Shown: positions 7,272-15,890 of the stretch, one piece after another
Position numbering within the stretch: the stretch's first letter is position 1
How the letters are laid out: every line of letters starts with the position of its first letter
From: Salinispora oceanensis
Lineage (GTDB): Bacteria > Actinomycetota > Actinomycetes > Mycobacteriales > Micromonosporaceae
DNA length: 64,000 nucleotides
Direction: 5' to 3'
Assembly: GCF_000383575.1 (NCBI RefSeq)
Contig: NZ_KB911579.1
Span: 4,008,617 to 4,072,616 of the forward strand
Notes under the pieces: generated by a model
What the model saw: only the letters and a program-made list of their open reading frames with translations
What the model was told of the DNA's origin: nothing
The model's database searches: none
Program-made: the position numbers and the translations under genes

Positions 7272-9287
7272 GTGTCCGCACCCCGTATCCCCGTTGTGGC
7301 CGACCCCGTCGTCGTGGCCGCCGGGACGACGGCGGCCGACGCGGTCGCGGCGGCCGGACTGCCGATGGCCGGTCGCAGTGCGGTCGTGGTGGTGCGGGAC
7401 CCGCAGGGCCAGCTTCGCGACCTGGACTGGGTTCCGGAGCAGGAGACCGTGGTCGAGCCGGTGGGCATCGACACCCCGGACGGGCTGGCCGTGCTGCGGC
7501 ACTCCACGGCCCACGTGCTCGCCCAGGCCGTGCAGGACCTCTTTCCCGAGGCGAAGCTGGGCATCGGGCCGCCGATCGAGAATGGCTTCTACTACGACTT
7601 CGCGGTTGACCAGCCGTTCCAGCCCGCGGACCTGACGAAGCTGGAAAAGCGGATGCAGGAGATCATCAAGTCCGGTCAGCGGTTCCGCCGCCGCCGCTTC
7701 CGGGACCGGGACGAGGCCCGCGGCGAGCTCGCGGCCGAGCCGTTCAAGCTGGAGCTGATCGAGCTCAAGGGCGACGGGCTGGACTCCTCCCAGGTGATGG
7801 AGGTCGGCGGCGGGGAACTGACCAGCTACGACAACCTCGCCGCCGACTCGGACAAGGTCTGCTGGTCGGACCTGTGCCGCGGCCCGCACCTGCCGAACAC
7901 CCGACTGATCGGGGCGTTCAAGCTGATGCGGTCAGCCGCCGCCTACTGGCGTGGCTCGGAGAAGAACCCACAGCTCCAGCGGGTGTACGGCACCGCGTGG
8001 CCGACCCGGGACGAGCTGAAGGCGTACCTGCGGTTGTTGGAGGAGGCCGCCCGGCGGGACCACCGCAAGCTCGGCGCCGACCTCGACCTGTTCAGCTTCC
8101 CCGACGAGATCGGCTCCGGCCTGCCGGTGTTCCACCCCAAGGGCGGCGTGCTCAAGCGGACGATGGAGGACTACGTCCGGTCCCGGCACGTCGAGGAGGG
8201 CTTCGACTACGTCGGTACCCCGCACATTTCGAAGGAAGGCCTCTTCCACACCTCGGGCCACCTGCCGTACTACGCCGACGGGATGTTCCCGCCCATGCAA
8301 TTCGAAGGGGCGGACTACTACCTCAAGGCGATGAACTGCCCGATGCACAACCTGATCTACCGGTCGCGCGGGCGCTCCTACCGGGAACTGCCGATGCGGC
8401 TCTTCGAGTTCGGCTCGGTCTACCGGTACGAGAAGTCCGGCGTCATCCACGGCCTGACCCGGGTGCGCGGCTTCACCCAGGATGACTCGCACTCCTACTG
8501 CACCAAGGAGCAGGCGCCCGCGGAGATCAAGCACCTGCTGGCCTTCGTGCTCGGCCTGCTGCAGGACTTCGGCATCACCGAGTATTACCTCGAGCTGTCC
8601 ACCCGCGACGAGACCAAACCGGACAAGTTCGTCGGCTCCGCCGAGGACTGGGCGACGGCGACGGCGGTGCTGGAGCAGTGCGCCCGGGACACCGGGCTCG
8701 AGCTGGTGCCGGACCCGGGGGGTGCGGCCTTCTACGGCCCGAAGATCTCGGTTCAGGCCAAGGACGCCATCGGCCGTACCTGGCAGATGTCGACGATCCA
8801 GTACGACTTCAACCAGCCGGCCGGCTTCGGGCTGGAGTACCAGGCAGCCGACGGCAGCCGGCAGCAGCCGATCATGATTCACTGCGCGAAGTTCGGCTCG
8901 ATCGAGCGCTTCATCGGCGTCCTCACCGAGCACTACGCCGGAGCCTTCCCGGCCTGGCTGGCGCCGGTGCAGGTGGTCGGCATCCCGATCCGCACCGAGC
9001 ACACCGAGTACCTCGACGGCTTCGTCGCCGCGCTGCGGGCGGCCGGCGTGCGGGCCCAGGTCGACGCCGGTGACGACCGGATGCAGAAGAAGATCCGCAC
9101 CGCCCAGCAGCAGAAGATTCCGTTCATGGTGATCGCTGGCGACGACGACGTGGCGGCCGGCACCGTGTCGTTCCGCTACCGGGACGGCTCCCAGCGCAAC
9201 GGGGTGCCGGCGGCGGAGGCGGTCAACCACGTCCTCGATGTGGTCAACTCCCGCGCCAACCAGGGGCCTTCCGCCGCCGAGGGATGA
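7272..9287 (+). CDS. thrS: Threonyl-tRNA synthetase
   Basis: A 671-residue class II synthetase charging tRNA-Thr. Domain order: TGS-like N-terminus; the second additional (editing) domain with HSTAHVLAQAV and DLCRGPHLPNT; the catalytic core with motif 2 (YRYEKSGVIHGLTRVRGFTQ) and zinc-ligand segment MNCPMH; C-terminal anticodon-binding domain (VDAGDDRMQKKIRTAQQQKI). Length is normal. A GTG start follows GAGGAG by 5 nt. It heads the conserved actinobacterial cluster thrS-HIT-pgsA-acyltransferase-pimA. Confidence 0.98.
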   Translation: MSAPRIPVVADPVVVAAGTTAADAVAAAGLPMAGRSAVVVVRDPQGQLRDLDWVPEQETVVEPVGIDTPDGLAVLRHSTAHVLAQAVQDLFPEAKLGIGPPIENGFYYDFAVDQPFQPADLTKLEKRMQEIIKSGQRFRRRRFRDRDEARGELAAEPFKLELIELKGDGLDSSQVMEVGGGELTSYDNLAADSDKVCWSDLCRGPHLPNTRLIGAFKLMRSAAAYWRGSEKNPQLQRVYGTAWPTRDELKAYLRLLEEAARRDHRKLGADLDLFSFPDEIGSGLPVFHPKGGVLKRTMEDYVRSRHVEEGFDYVGTPHISKEGLFHTSGHLPYYADGMFPPMQFEGADYYLKAMNCPMHNLIYRSRGRSYRELPMRLFEFGSVYRYEKSGVIHGLTRVRGFTQDDSHSYCTKEQAPAEIKHLLAFVLGLLQDFGITEYYLELSTRDETKPDKFVGSAEDWATATAVLEQCARDTGLELVPDPGGAAFYGPKISVQAKDAIGRTWQMSTIQYDFNQPAGFGLEYQAADGSRQQPIMIHCAKFGSIERFIGVLTEHYAGAFPAWLAPVQVVGIPIRTEHTEYLDGFVAALRAAGVRAQVDAGDDRMQKKIRTAQQQKIPFMVIAGDDDVAAGTVSFRYRDGSQRNGVPAAEAVNHVLDVVNSRANQGPSAAEG

Positions 9288-9335
9288 CGGGCGCCCGGGC
9301 CGGCGGCACGACCGCCCGGAAGACCCCGACGTGGG

Positions 9336-9368
9336 GTACCCGGCCCGTCCGTCGGGCTGGTCGGGTAC
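9336..9368 (+). terminator. Hairpin between thrS and the HIT gene
   Basis: A two-part stem: GTACCCG with CGGGTAC (9336-9342 with 9362-9368) enclosing GCCCG/CGGGC (9343-9347 with 9353-9357). No T run. It lies before the separate promoter of the HIT gene. Confidence 0.45.
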
Positions 9369-9399
9369 GCCGAGCTTCGGCGCACCCGGTGCGGGGCCG

Positions 9400-9405
9400 T
9401 AGGAT
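9400..9405 (+). promoter_or_regulatory. -10-like box placed for a leaderless mRNA (HIT gene)
   Basis: TAGGAT is followed by exactly 7 nt and then the GTG at 9413, so transcription should start at or near the start codon. No ribosome binding site is present, which agrees. Confidence 0.5.
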
Positions 9406-9412
9406 CGCTGCT

Positions 9413-9961
9413 GTGACTGGGGCGGAGGAACACACCAACAGCGATGCTATGGCCGACGGCCTGGACCGGCTCTGGACGCCCCACCGGATGACCTACATCT
9501 CCGGCGGGGACCGGCCCGAGGGCGGATACGAGCGGCCCACCGGCTGCCCCTTCTGTCTCGCCCCGCGGCGGTCGGAGCCGGAGAACCTGGTCGTGGCGCG
9601 GGGTGAGCACGTGTTCGTGGTGCTCAACCTGTACCCGTACAACCCGGGGCACCTGCTGGTCTGCCCCTACCGGCACGTTGCCGACTACACCGACCTCGAC
9701 GACCGGGAGACGGCGGAGCTGGCCGCCGTCACCCAGACCGCGATGCGGGTCATTCGTAAGGTCAGCAGTGCCCACGGCTTCAACCTCGGGATGAACCAGG
9801 GCGGGGTCGCCGGTGCCGGTATCGCCGCGCACCTGCACCAGCACGTGGTGCCCCGCTGGGGCGGTGACGCCAACTTCATGCCGGTGATCGGCCGGACCAA
9901 GGTCCTGCCGCAGCTGCTCGGCGACACCCGGGCGCTGTTGGCCAGCGCCTGGCCCTCCTGA
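9413..9961 (+). CDS. HIT family hydrolase
   Basis: A 182-residue histidine-triad protein. The triad is HLHQHVVPRW; CPFCLAPR at the N-terminus supplies Cys residues of a probable zinc site, and LLVCPYRHVADYTDLD is typical of the actinobacterial branch related to Ap4A phosphorylase-type hydrolases. It should split dinucleoside polyphosphates or similar nucleotides. The GTG at 9413 is preferred over an upstream ATG overlapping thrS because the protein similarity begins here and because a -10 box sits 7 nt upstream. The neighbour of thrS and pgsA in many Actinobacteria. Confidence 0.92.
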   Translation: MTGAEEHTNSDAMADGLDRLWTPHRMTYISGGDRPEGGYERPTGCPFCLAPRRSEPENLVVARGEHVFVVLNLYPYNPGHLLVCPYRHVADYTDLDDRETAELAAVTQTAMRVIRKVSSAHGFNLGMNQGGVAGAGIAAHLHQHVVPRWGGDANFMPVIGRTKVLPQLLGDTRALLASAWPS

Positions 9962-10034
9962 CCCCTGCAATCCCGCGGCGCCGGCCACCCCTCATCGGCG
10001 GGCCGAAGGCGATGACCGCCGTCGCGGTACGCGG

Positions 10035-12188
10035 TCAGCCGCGCTCCGCGCGGACCCGGTCGGCCTGGTGGCTGGGCATGGTTTCGTAGCGGGCGAACTC
10101 GCGGCGGAAGGTGCCCGTACCGGCGGTCATCGAGCGCAGCTCCACGGCGTAGCGGAGGAGTTCGGTCGCGGCCACCTCGGCGCGGATCAGCGTTCGCCCC
10201 TCGGCGGTGGTGTCGGGCTCGGTGCCGAGCACCCGGCCGTGGCGGCCGGAGAGGTCGCCCAACACCGCGCCGACCGACGCGTCGGGTACCCGGATGACCA
10301 CCTCGTCAACCGGTTCCAGCAACGTCGGCTGGCCCTTGTCGGCCGCGTCCCTGAGCGCCAGCGCACCGGCGGTCTGGAACGCCGCGTCGGAGGAGTCGAC
10401 GCTGTGCGCCTTGCCGTCCACGAGCGTCACCCGCAGGTCCACCAGGGGGGCGCCGGCGGCCAGTCCGCGCTCCAGCTGGGCCCGGACCCCCTTCTCCACC
10501 GACGGGATGTAGTTGTGCGGTACGGCTCCGCCCACCACCCGGCTGACGAACTCGAAGCCAGCGCCCCGGGGGAGCGGTTCCACCTCGATGTCGCAGACCG
10601 CGTACTGGCCGTGCCCGCCGGACTGCTTGACGTGCCGGCCGTGCCCCTTGGCCGGCACGGCGAACGTCTCCCGCAGCGCGACCCGCACCGGTGTCGTGTC
10701 CAGCTCCACCCCACCGCTGCGCAACCGGTCCAACACCACGTCGGCGTGCGCCTCCCCCATGCACCAGAGCACGAGCTGACGGGTCTCGCTGTCGCGGTGG
10801 AGCCGCAGGGTGGGGTCACCGGCCACCAGCCGGGCGAGGTTACGGGCGAGCGCGTCCTCGTCGGCCCGGGTACGTGCCACGATCGCCACCGGCAGCAGCG
10901 GCTCCGGCATCTCCCAGGGCGCGACCAGCAGCGGGTCGTCCTTGGCCGAGATGGTGTCGCCGGTCTCCGCGCTGCCCGACTTGGTGAGCGCGCAGAGGTC
11001 ACCGGCGACACCGGCGCGCACCTCGCGTAGCGCCGCGCCGAGCGGTGAGTAGAGGTGGCCGACCCGTTCGTCGGCGTCGTGGTCGGGGTGGCCACGGTCG
11101 GCCAGACCGTGCCCGGAGACATGCACGACCTGTTCGGGGCGGAGCGTGCCGGAGAAGACCCGGACCAGGGATACCCGCCCCACATGCCGGTCGATGGTGG
11201 TCTTGACCACCTCGGCGACCAGTGGCCCGGCCGGGTCGCAGGTCAGCGGGGGCCGGGGCGTGCCATCCACCCCGGTCACCGCCGGGAGGTCGTGCTCCGG
11301 TGGTGCGGGGAAGCCCGCGGTGAGCACCTCCAGGAGGGCGTCGAGCCCGACCCCGGTCTGCGCGCAGACCGGCACCACGGGATAGAAGTGCCCGCGCGCG
11401 ACCGCCTTCTCCAGATCCTCGATGAGGATGTCGGTGCCGATCTCGGCACCTTCGAGGTACCGGTCCATGAGGGTCTCGTCCTCGCTCTCGGCGATGATTC
11501 CCTCGATCAGTTCGTTGCGGGACTCGACGATCGCCGGCAGGTGTTCCGGGTCCGGATCCCGCACCTCGGCGGGCAGCCCGGTGGTGTAGTCCAGAACCCG
11601 GCGGGTGATCAGCCCGAGCAGGCCGGCGGTGGAGACGCCGTCGTCGCCGAGCATCGGCAGGTAGAGCGGGAGCACGTTGTCGCCGAACACCCGCTGGCAG
11701 AGGGCGACCGCCTCGTCGAAGTCCGCGCGCGGGTGGTCCAGCCGGGAGACGGCCACCGCCCGGGGCATGTTCACGGCCGCGCACTCCTCCCACAGCGCGG
11801 CGGTGGTGGCATCCATCCCGTCCACGGCGGAGACGACGAAGAGCGCGGCGTCGGCGGCCCGTAGCCCGGCGCGCAGCTCGCCGACGAAGTCGGCGTAGCC
11901 GGGGGTGTCCAGCAGATTGACCTTGATCCCGTCGTGTACGAGCGGCGCGCAGGCCAGGGCCACCGACCGTTGTTGGCGGACAGCAGCCGGATCGTGGTCG
12001 CAGGTGGTGGTGCCGTCGGTGACGTTCCCGGCGCGGCCGATCGTGCCGGTGGCCGCGAGTAGCGCCTCGACCAAGGTCGTCTTGCCGGCGCCGGAGTGCC
12101 CGACGAGCACTACGTTGCGGATGTCTCCGGGGTGGGTCACCGCCGGTACCGCGCCGGTGACCCCCCTGTCCTGACTCTTCTGCGCCAT
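10035..12188 (-). CDS. Elongation factor G-like GTPase (EF-G2 / FusA2 type)
   Basis: A 717-residue five-domain translation-factor GTPase. Seen: P-loop GHSGAGKTT; G3 as DTPGYADF, where canonical EF-G has DTPGHVDF; and a G4 element SRLD in place of NKxD. The catalytic His of G3 is therefore Tyr and the guanine-specificity loop is altered, as I recall for actinobacterial EF-G2 proteins such as mycobacterial FusA2. GTP hydrolysis may be slow, and the protein probably does not replace EF-G. A good ribosome binding site (GGGAGGTGC) precedes the ATG at 12188, which is chosen over longer frames. It lies in reverse orientation inside the thrS-pimA cluster. A short inverted repeat (10013-10037) overlaps its stop. 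Confidence 0.9.
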   Translation of the reverse strand: MAQKSQDRGVTGAVPAVTHPGDIRNVVLVGHSGAGKTTLVEALLAATGTIGRAGNVTDGTTTCDHDPAAVRQQRSVALACAPLVHDGIKVNLLDTPGYADFVGELRAGLRAADAALFVVSAVDGMDATTAALWEECAAVNMPRAVAVSRLDHPRADFDEAVALCQRVFGDNVLPLYLPMLGDDGVSTAGLLGLITRRVLDYTTGLPAEVRDPDPEHLPAIVESRNELIEGIIAESEDETLMDRYLEGAEIGTDILIEDLEKAVARGHFYPVVPVCAQTGVGLDALLEVLTAGFPAPPEHDLPAVTGVDGTPRPPLTCDPAGPLVAEVVKTTIDRHVGRVSLVRVFSGTLRPEQVVHVSGHGLADRGHPDHDADERVGHLYSPLGAALREVRAGVAGDLCALTKSGSAETGDTISAKDDPLLVAPWEMPEPLLPVAIVARTRADEDALARNLARLVAGDPTLRLHRDSETRQLVLWCMGEAHADVVLDRLRSGGVELDTTPVRVALRETFAVPAKGHGRHVKQSGGHGQYAVCDIEVEPLPRGAGFEFVSRVVGGAVPHNYIPSVEKGVRAQLERGLAAGAPLVDLRVTLVDGKAHSVDSSDAAFQTAGALALRDAADKGQPTLLEPVDEVVIRVPDASVGAVLGDLSGRHGRVLGTEPDTTAEGRTLIRAEVAATELLRYAVELRSMTAGTGTFRREFARYETMPSHQADRVRAERG

Positions 12189-12439
12189 TGGCGCACCTCC
12201 CTCAGCCGGGTGTGGTGGTGGCGACCGCCGCGCGCGAGAGAAAGCGGCCTGGGGCGGGTGCGCGGCGATATCCTCCGGGGTGCTGCTGCCAAGCGGGAAC
12301 GGGATAGGCGGGTCGGTGAGCTGCCTCACCTTTCTGGGTCGATCAGACACCCCGATGCCGGTACGGCACAAGTTCCCTCGGGCGGGTCGCCCGACCGTCC
12401 GAGGCGCTGGGGGCACCGGACCGTTATCGTGGGACCGCC

Positions 12440-13075
12440 ATGGCGAAGATCTTCCAAGTGACGGCCCGTGCGGGCATGACCCGCGTCGTCGAACCGGTCG
12501 CGCGCCGCCTGCTCCGTGCGGGCGTGACCCCCAATACCGTTACCGTGACGGGCACCCTCGGGGTGCTCGTCGGAGCACTCGGCTTCGGAGCCCGCGGGCA
12601 TCTCGTCGCCGGCGCGTTGATCGTCACCGTCTTTGCCCTCACCGATCTGCTGGACGGGACGATGGCCCGGATGAGCGGTGGCTCCACCCGGTTCGGGGCG
12701 TTCCTTGACTCGAGCATGGACCGGGTCGCCGACAGCGCGGTCTTCGGCGCGGTGGCCTACTACCTCTCGACCGAGGGCAACGACTCGGGGGTAGTCGCCG
12801 CACTGCTCTGTCTGGCCGCCGGTGGACTCGTCTCGTACGTGAAGGCGCGGGCCGAAGGGCTGGGCCTGACCTGCAACGTGGGCATCGCCGAACGTACGGA
12901 GCGGCTGTTGATCGTCGGTGTCGGGGGCCTGCTGGCCGGGCTGGGCCTGAAGGTCGCCCTGCCGGTCGCGCTCTGGCTGCTCGCCGCGGTCTCGATCTTC
13001 ACGGTGGGGCAGCGGATGGCCCACGTGTACCGGCAGGCCCAGCAGCTCCCCACCGCCTCGGGCGGACAGCGGTGA
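12440..13075 (+). CDS. pgsA: Phosphatidylinositol phosphate synthase (CDP-alcohol phosphatidyltransferase)
   Basis: A 211-residue membrane enzyme with the complete CDP-alcohol phosphotransferase signature: D69-x2-DG-x2-AR, then G86, D90 and D94 (DLLDGTMARMSGG ... GAFLDSSMD). About six hydrophobic helices are present. In Actinobacteria this position in the cluster belongs to the enzyme joining CDP-diacylglycerol and inositol-1-phosphate to form phosphatidylinositol phosphate, precursor of PI and PI mannosides. It is followed 22 bp later by the PIM acyltransferase and then by pimA, which supports this over phosphatidylglycerophosphate synthase. Confidence 0.92.
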   Translation: MAKIFQVTARAGMTRVVEPVARRLLRAGVTPNTVTVTGTLGVLVGALGFGARGHLVAGALIVTVFALTDLLDGTMARMSGGSTRFGAFLDSSMDRVADSAVFGAVAYYLSTEGNDSGVVAALLCLAAGGLVSYVKARAEGLGLTCNVGIAERTERLLIVGVGGLLAGLGLKVALPVALWLLAAVSIFTVGQRMAHVYRQAQQLPTASGGQR

Positions 13076-13097
13076 GGGCGGTCGAGGGGCGGCAGCG

Positions 13098-14030
13098 GTG
13101 AACCTCACCGAGCTGGCCTACCTCGCGGGGTGGCGTGCGGTACGCGCACTGCCCCGGTCGGTGGCGGCCACCGTCTTCCGGGCGGGCGCCGACCACACCC
13201 ACCGCCGCGGCGGTGCGGGCGCGGCCCGGCTCCGCGCCAACCTGCGCCGGGTGGTGGGTCCGGAGGTCTCCGAGGCCGAGCTGGACGGGCTGGTCCGAGC
13301 CGGGCTGCGCTCCTACGCCCGGTACTGGATGGAGGCGTTCCGACTGCCGACGCTGAGCCGGGCTCAGCTGCTCGCCGGATTCCGGCTCGACGGCCAGGAG
13401 CTGCTCGCCGCGGATGTGGCCGCCGGCCGGGGCGCGATCGTGGCGTTGCCACACTCCGGCAACTACGACATGGCGGGTGCCTGGGTCGCGGCGATGGGCT
13501 GGCCGATCGCTACCGTCGCCGAGCGGCTCAAGTCCGAGGGCATCTACCAGCGCTTCCTCGCGTTCCGGCAGGCGCTGGGGATGGAGATCCTGCCCAACCG
13601 TGGTGGCGAACGGCCCGCCTTCGACGTGCTGGTCGACCGGGTGAACGCCGGCTATGTGGTGCCGCTGCTCGCCGACCGGGATCTCTCGGCCCGGGGCGTG
13701 CCGGTCGACTTCTTCGGTTCCCCGACCCGGATGCCGCCCGGCCCGGCCCTGTTGGCGCTCCGCACCGGTGCGCCGCTCTACGTCGCCTCCTTGTGGTACG
13801 AGCCGGAGGTCGCGTGTGCCAGGATCGAGAGGCCACTGGAGCTGCCCGACCCCGAGCAGGGCCCGCTCGACGTACGGGTGCGGATACTGGCCCAGCGGGT
13901 CGCCGACGGTCTGGCGGCGGGCGTGGCCCGACATCCGCAAGACTGGCACATGTTGCAACGGATGTGGCTGGACCAACGCGCCACACCGAACGGCGCGGCG
14001 CGGCCCTCGCCGCCCACCGGACAGGTCTGA
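13098..14030 (+). CDS. patA: Phosphatidylinositol mannoside acyltransferase
   Basis: A 310-residue HtrB/LpxL-type acyltransferase. The catalytic HxxxxD motif appears as HSGNYD, followed by a segment LLADRDLSARGVPVDFFG typical of the family. It should add an acyl chain from acyl-CoA to the mannose of PI mannosides at the inner face of the membrane. It has a GTG start. It sits between pgsA and pimA in the order known from mycobacteria, which is the main support for the precise function. Confidence 0.9.
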   Translation: MNLTELAYLAGWRAVRALPRSVAATVFRAGADHTHRRGGAGAARLRANLRRVVGPEVSEAELDGLVRAGLRSYARYWMEAFRLPTLSRAQLLAGFRLDGQELLAADVAAGRGAIVALPHSGNYDMAGAWVAAMGWPIATVAERLKSEGIYQRFLAFRQALGMEILPNRGGERPAFDVLVDRVNAGYVVPLLADRDLSARGVPVDFFGSPTRMPPGPALLALRTGAPLYVASLWYEPEVACARIERPLELPDPEQGPLDVRVRILAQRVADGLAAGVARHPQDWHMLQRMWLDQRATPNGAARPSPPTGQV

Positions 14031-14046
14031 GGGGAGGGGCGCCACC

Positions 14047-15207
14047 GTGCGGATCGGCATCGTGTGCCCGTACTCCCTGGATGTGCCCGGCGGCGTGCAG
14101 AACCACGTGATGGACCTCGCCGAGGCGCTGATCGGGCTCGGGCACGAGGTGAGCGTCCTGGCCCCCGCCGACGAGGAGTCGGAGCTACCGCCGTACGTGG
14201 TGCCGGCCGGTCGGGCGGTTCCGCTGCCGTACAACGGCTCGGTGGCCCGGATCGCCTTCGGCCCGGTCTCCACCGCGCGGGTCCGCCGTTGGATCAACCG
14301 GTGCGACTTCGACGTGCTGCACGTGCACGAGCCGCTGACGCTGAGCCTGTCGATGCTCGCCGTGCTCTGCGCGCGGGGGCCGGTGGTGGCGACCTTCCAC
14401 ACGGCGATGACGCGTTCCCGGGTGCTCGCCGCCGCCCAGGGGGTGCTCCAGATCGTGCTGGAGCGCATCACCGCCCGGATCGCGGTCAGCGCCCTGGCCC
14501 GCAAGGTGCAGGTTGAGCACATGGACGGCGGAGCGGTGGAGATCCCGAACGGGGTGGCCGTCGCGAAGTTCGCCGATGCCGAGCCGCTGCCGGGCTGGCC
14601 CGGGTCGTGCACTACCGGCCACGGCGGCACGATCGGCTTTCTCGGCCGGTTCACCGAAGCCCGCAAGGGCTTCCCGGTGCTGCGGGACGCGTTCGTGTCG
14701 CTGGCCGGGGAGCGTCCGGGGCTGCGCCTACTGGTCGCCGGCCCTGGTGATCCGGCCGACCTGTACGACCAGTTCCCGGCCGAGCTGCGGGACCGGGTCA
14801 CCTTTCTCGGGCTGGTCTCCGAGGCGGACAAGGCGCGCATGTTGCGCAGTGTCCACCTCTACGTGGCGCCGAACACGGGTGGGGAGTCGTTCGGCATGAT
14901 CCTCACCGAGGCGCTCGCGGCGGGGACCGCGGTCGTGGCGAGCGATCTCGACGCGTTTCGCCGGGTGCTGGACCGGGGCCGGGCCGGCCGGCTGTTCCGT
15001 ACCGGCGACCCGGCGGCGCTGCACGCGGCGTTGGCCGACCTCCTGGACGACGCGGACGCGCGGACCGAACTGACCGCGTACGCGGATCAGGTCGTGGCGA
15101 CGTTTGACTGGCCCACGGTTGCCCGCCGGATTCTCGAGGTGTACGCAGCCGCGATTGAGGCCGCTGACGGCCGGGTGATCGACCAGGAGTGGGTGGGGCT
15201 GGGCTGA
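14047..15207 (+). CDS. pimA: Phosphatidylinositol alpha-mannosyltransferase PimA
   Basis: A 386-residue GT4-type glycosyltransferase, GT-B fold. N-terminal acceptor half: RIGIVCPYSLDVPGGVQNHV and HVHEPLTLSLS. C-terminal GDP-mannose half: FLGRFTEARKGFPVL (Arg and Lys contacting the diphosphate) and the EX7E-type segment GGESFGMILTEALAAG. It adds the first mannose to phosphatidylinositol. The GTG at 14047, 17 bp after the acyltransferase stop and behind GAGGGG, fits the family start; a longer open frame upstream is a shadow of the acyltransferase. About the same length as the mycobacterial enzyme. Confidence 0.96.
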   Translation: MRIGIVCPYSLDVPGGVQNHVMDLAEALIGLGHEVSVLAPADEESELPPYVVPAGRAVPLPYNGSVARIAFGPVSTARVRRWINRCDFDVLHVHEPLTLSLSMLAVLCARGPVVATFHTAMTRSRVLAAAQGVLQIVLERITARIAVSALARKVQVEHMDGGAVEIPNGVAVAKFADAEPLPGWPGSCTTGHGGTIGFLGRFTEARKGFPVLRDAFVSLAGERPGLRLLVAGPGDPADLYDQFPAELRDRVTFLGLVSEADKARMLRSVHLYVAPNTGGESFGMILTEALAAGTAVVASDLDAFRRVLDRGRAGRLFRTGDPAALHAALADLLDDADARTELTAYADQVVATFDWPTVARRILEVYAAAIEAADGRVIDQEWVGLG

Positions 15208-15257
15208 CCGGTGGGACGGCGGTAGCGGGGAGGCCGGCGGAGGGAACGGAGCAGCAC

Positions 15258-15263
15258 TACGAT
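15258..15263 (+). promoter_or_regulatory. -10-like box placed for a leaderless mRNA
   Basis: TACGAT, followed by 7 nt and the ATG at 15271. The alternative ATG at 15262 lies within the box and has no well-placed ribosome binding site. Confidence 0.4.
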
Positions 15264-15270
15264 GCCGGGC

Positions 15271-15765
15271 ATGTGGTGGTTGGTGGGTGCGGTGCTGGTC
15301 GGCGCGCTGCTGGCGACGTACCTCGTCTGGACCGCCGGCCGGGTCGAGCGGTTGCAGGACCGGGCGGAGCTCGCGGCCCGGGCGCTCGACGCTCACCTGC
15401 TGCGCCGGGCGGCGACCGCCGCGGTGCTCGCCGAACGTCGTTACGGCGTCGAGCTGTACGCGGCGGCCCGCGTCGCCCTGGACGTTCGGCCGGACGAGCG
15501 GGAGGCCGCCGAGAACGATCTCACCCGGCAGCTGCGGGCGTTGCAGCTCGATCCCGACGATCCGGACACCGAGGCCGTCATCGCCGCCAGTCGGCGGCTG
15601 GCCCTGGCCCGTCAGGTGCACACGGATCTGGTCCGGGACGCCCGCGCGGCCCGGAGCCGGCCGCTGGTGCGGCTGTTACGGATGGGGCGGCGGCGCCCGT
15701 GGCCGCGCTACTTCGACATTGACGAACCAACGCTGGCTACCTCCGAGGACATAGTCGAAGACTGA
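15271..15765 (+). CDS. Conserved membrane-anchored protein of the pimA cluster
   Basis: A 164-residue protein (ATG at 15262 would add 3 residues). One N-terminal membrane helix (WWLVGAVLVGALLATYLVW), then a charged helical domain with RVERLQDRAELAARALDAHL. This resembles the N-terminal part of the membrane protein encoded after pimA in mycobacteria (Rv2609c), which there also carries a NUDIX domain; no NUDIX box is present here. That relation is from memory and tentative. Contains a rare TTA codon (15674-15676). The function is unknown; a role beside PIM synthesis is suggested only by position. Confidence 0.75.
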   Translation: MWWLVGAVLVGALLATYLVWTAGRVERLQDRAELAARALDAHLLRRAATAAVLAERRYGVELYAAARVALDVRPDEREAAENDLTRQLRALQLDPDDPDTEAVIAASRRLALARQVHTDLVRDARAARSRPLVRLLRMGRRRPWPRYFDIDEPTLATSEDIVED

Positions 15766-15841
15766 CCGGGTACGTGATGGCGGACACAGGGCAGGCCACC
15801 AGGGGTCTGATTGGCTGTCGGGCTGCCGGGGTGGCTCCTCG

Positions 15842-15847
15842 TAGCAT
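15842..15847 (+). promoter_or_regulatory. -10-like box upstream of pdxS
   Basis: TAGCAT about 44 nt before the GTG start. The leader would hold the ribosome binding site TAGGAGCG near 15876-15883. Confidence 0.35.
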
Positions 15848-15890
15848 TCGCACCAGCCACTCGCGTGCACGTCCCTAGGAGCGATGAACC

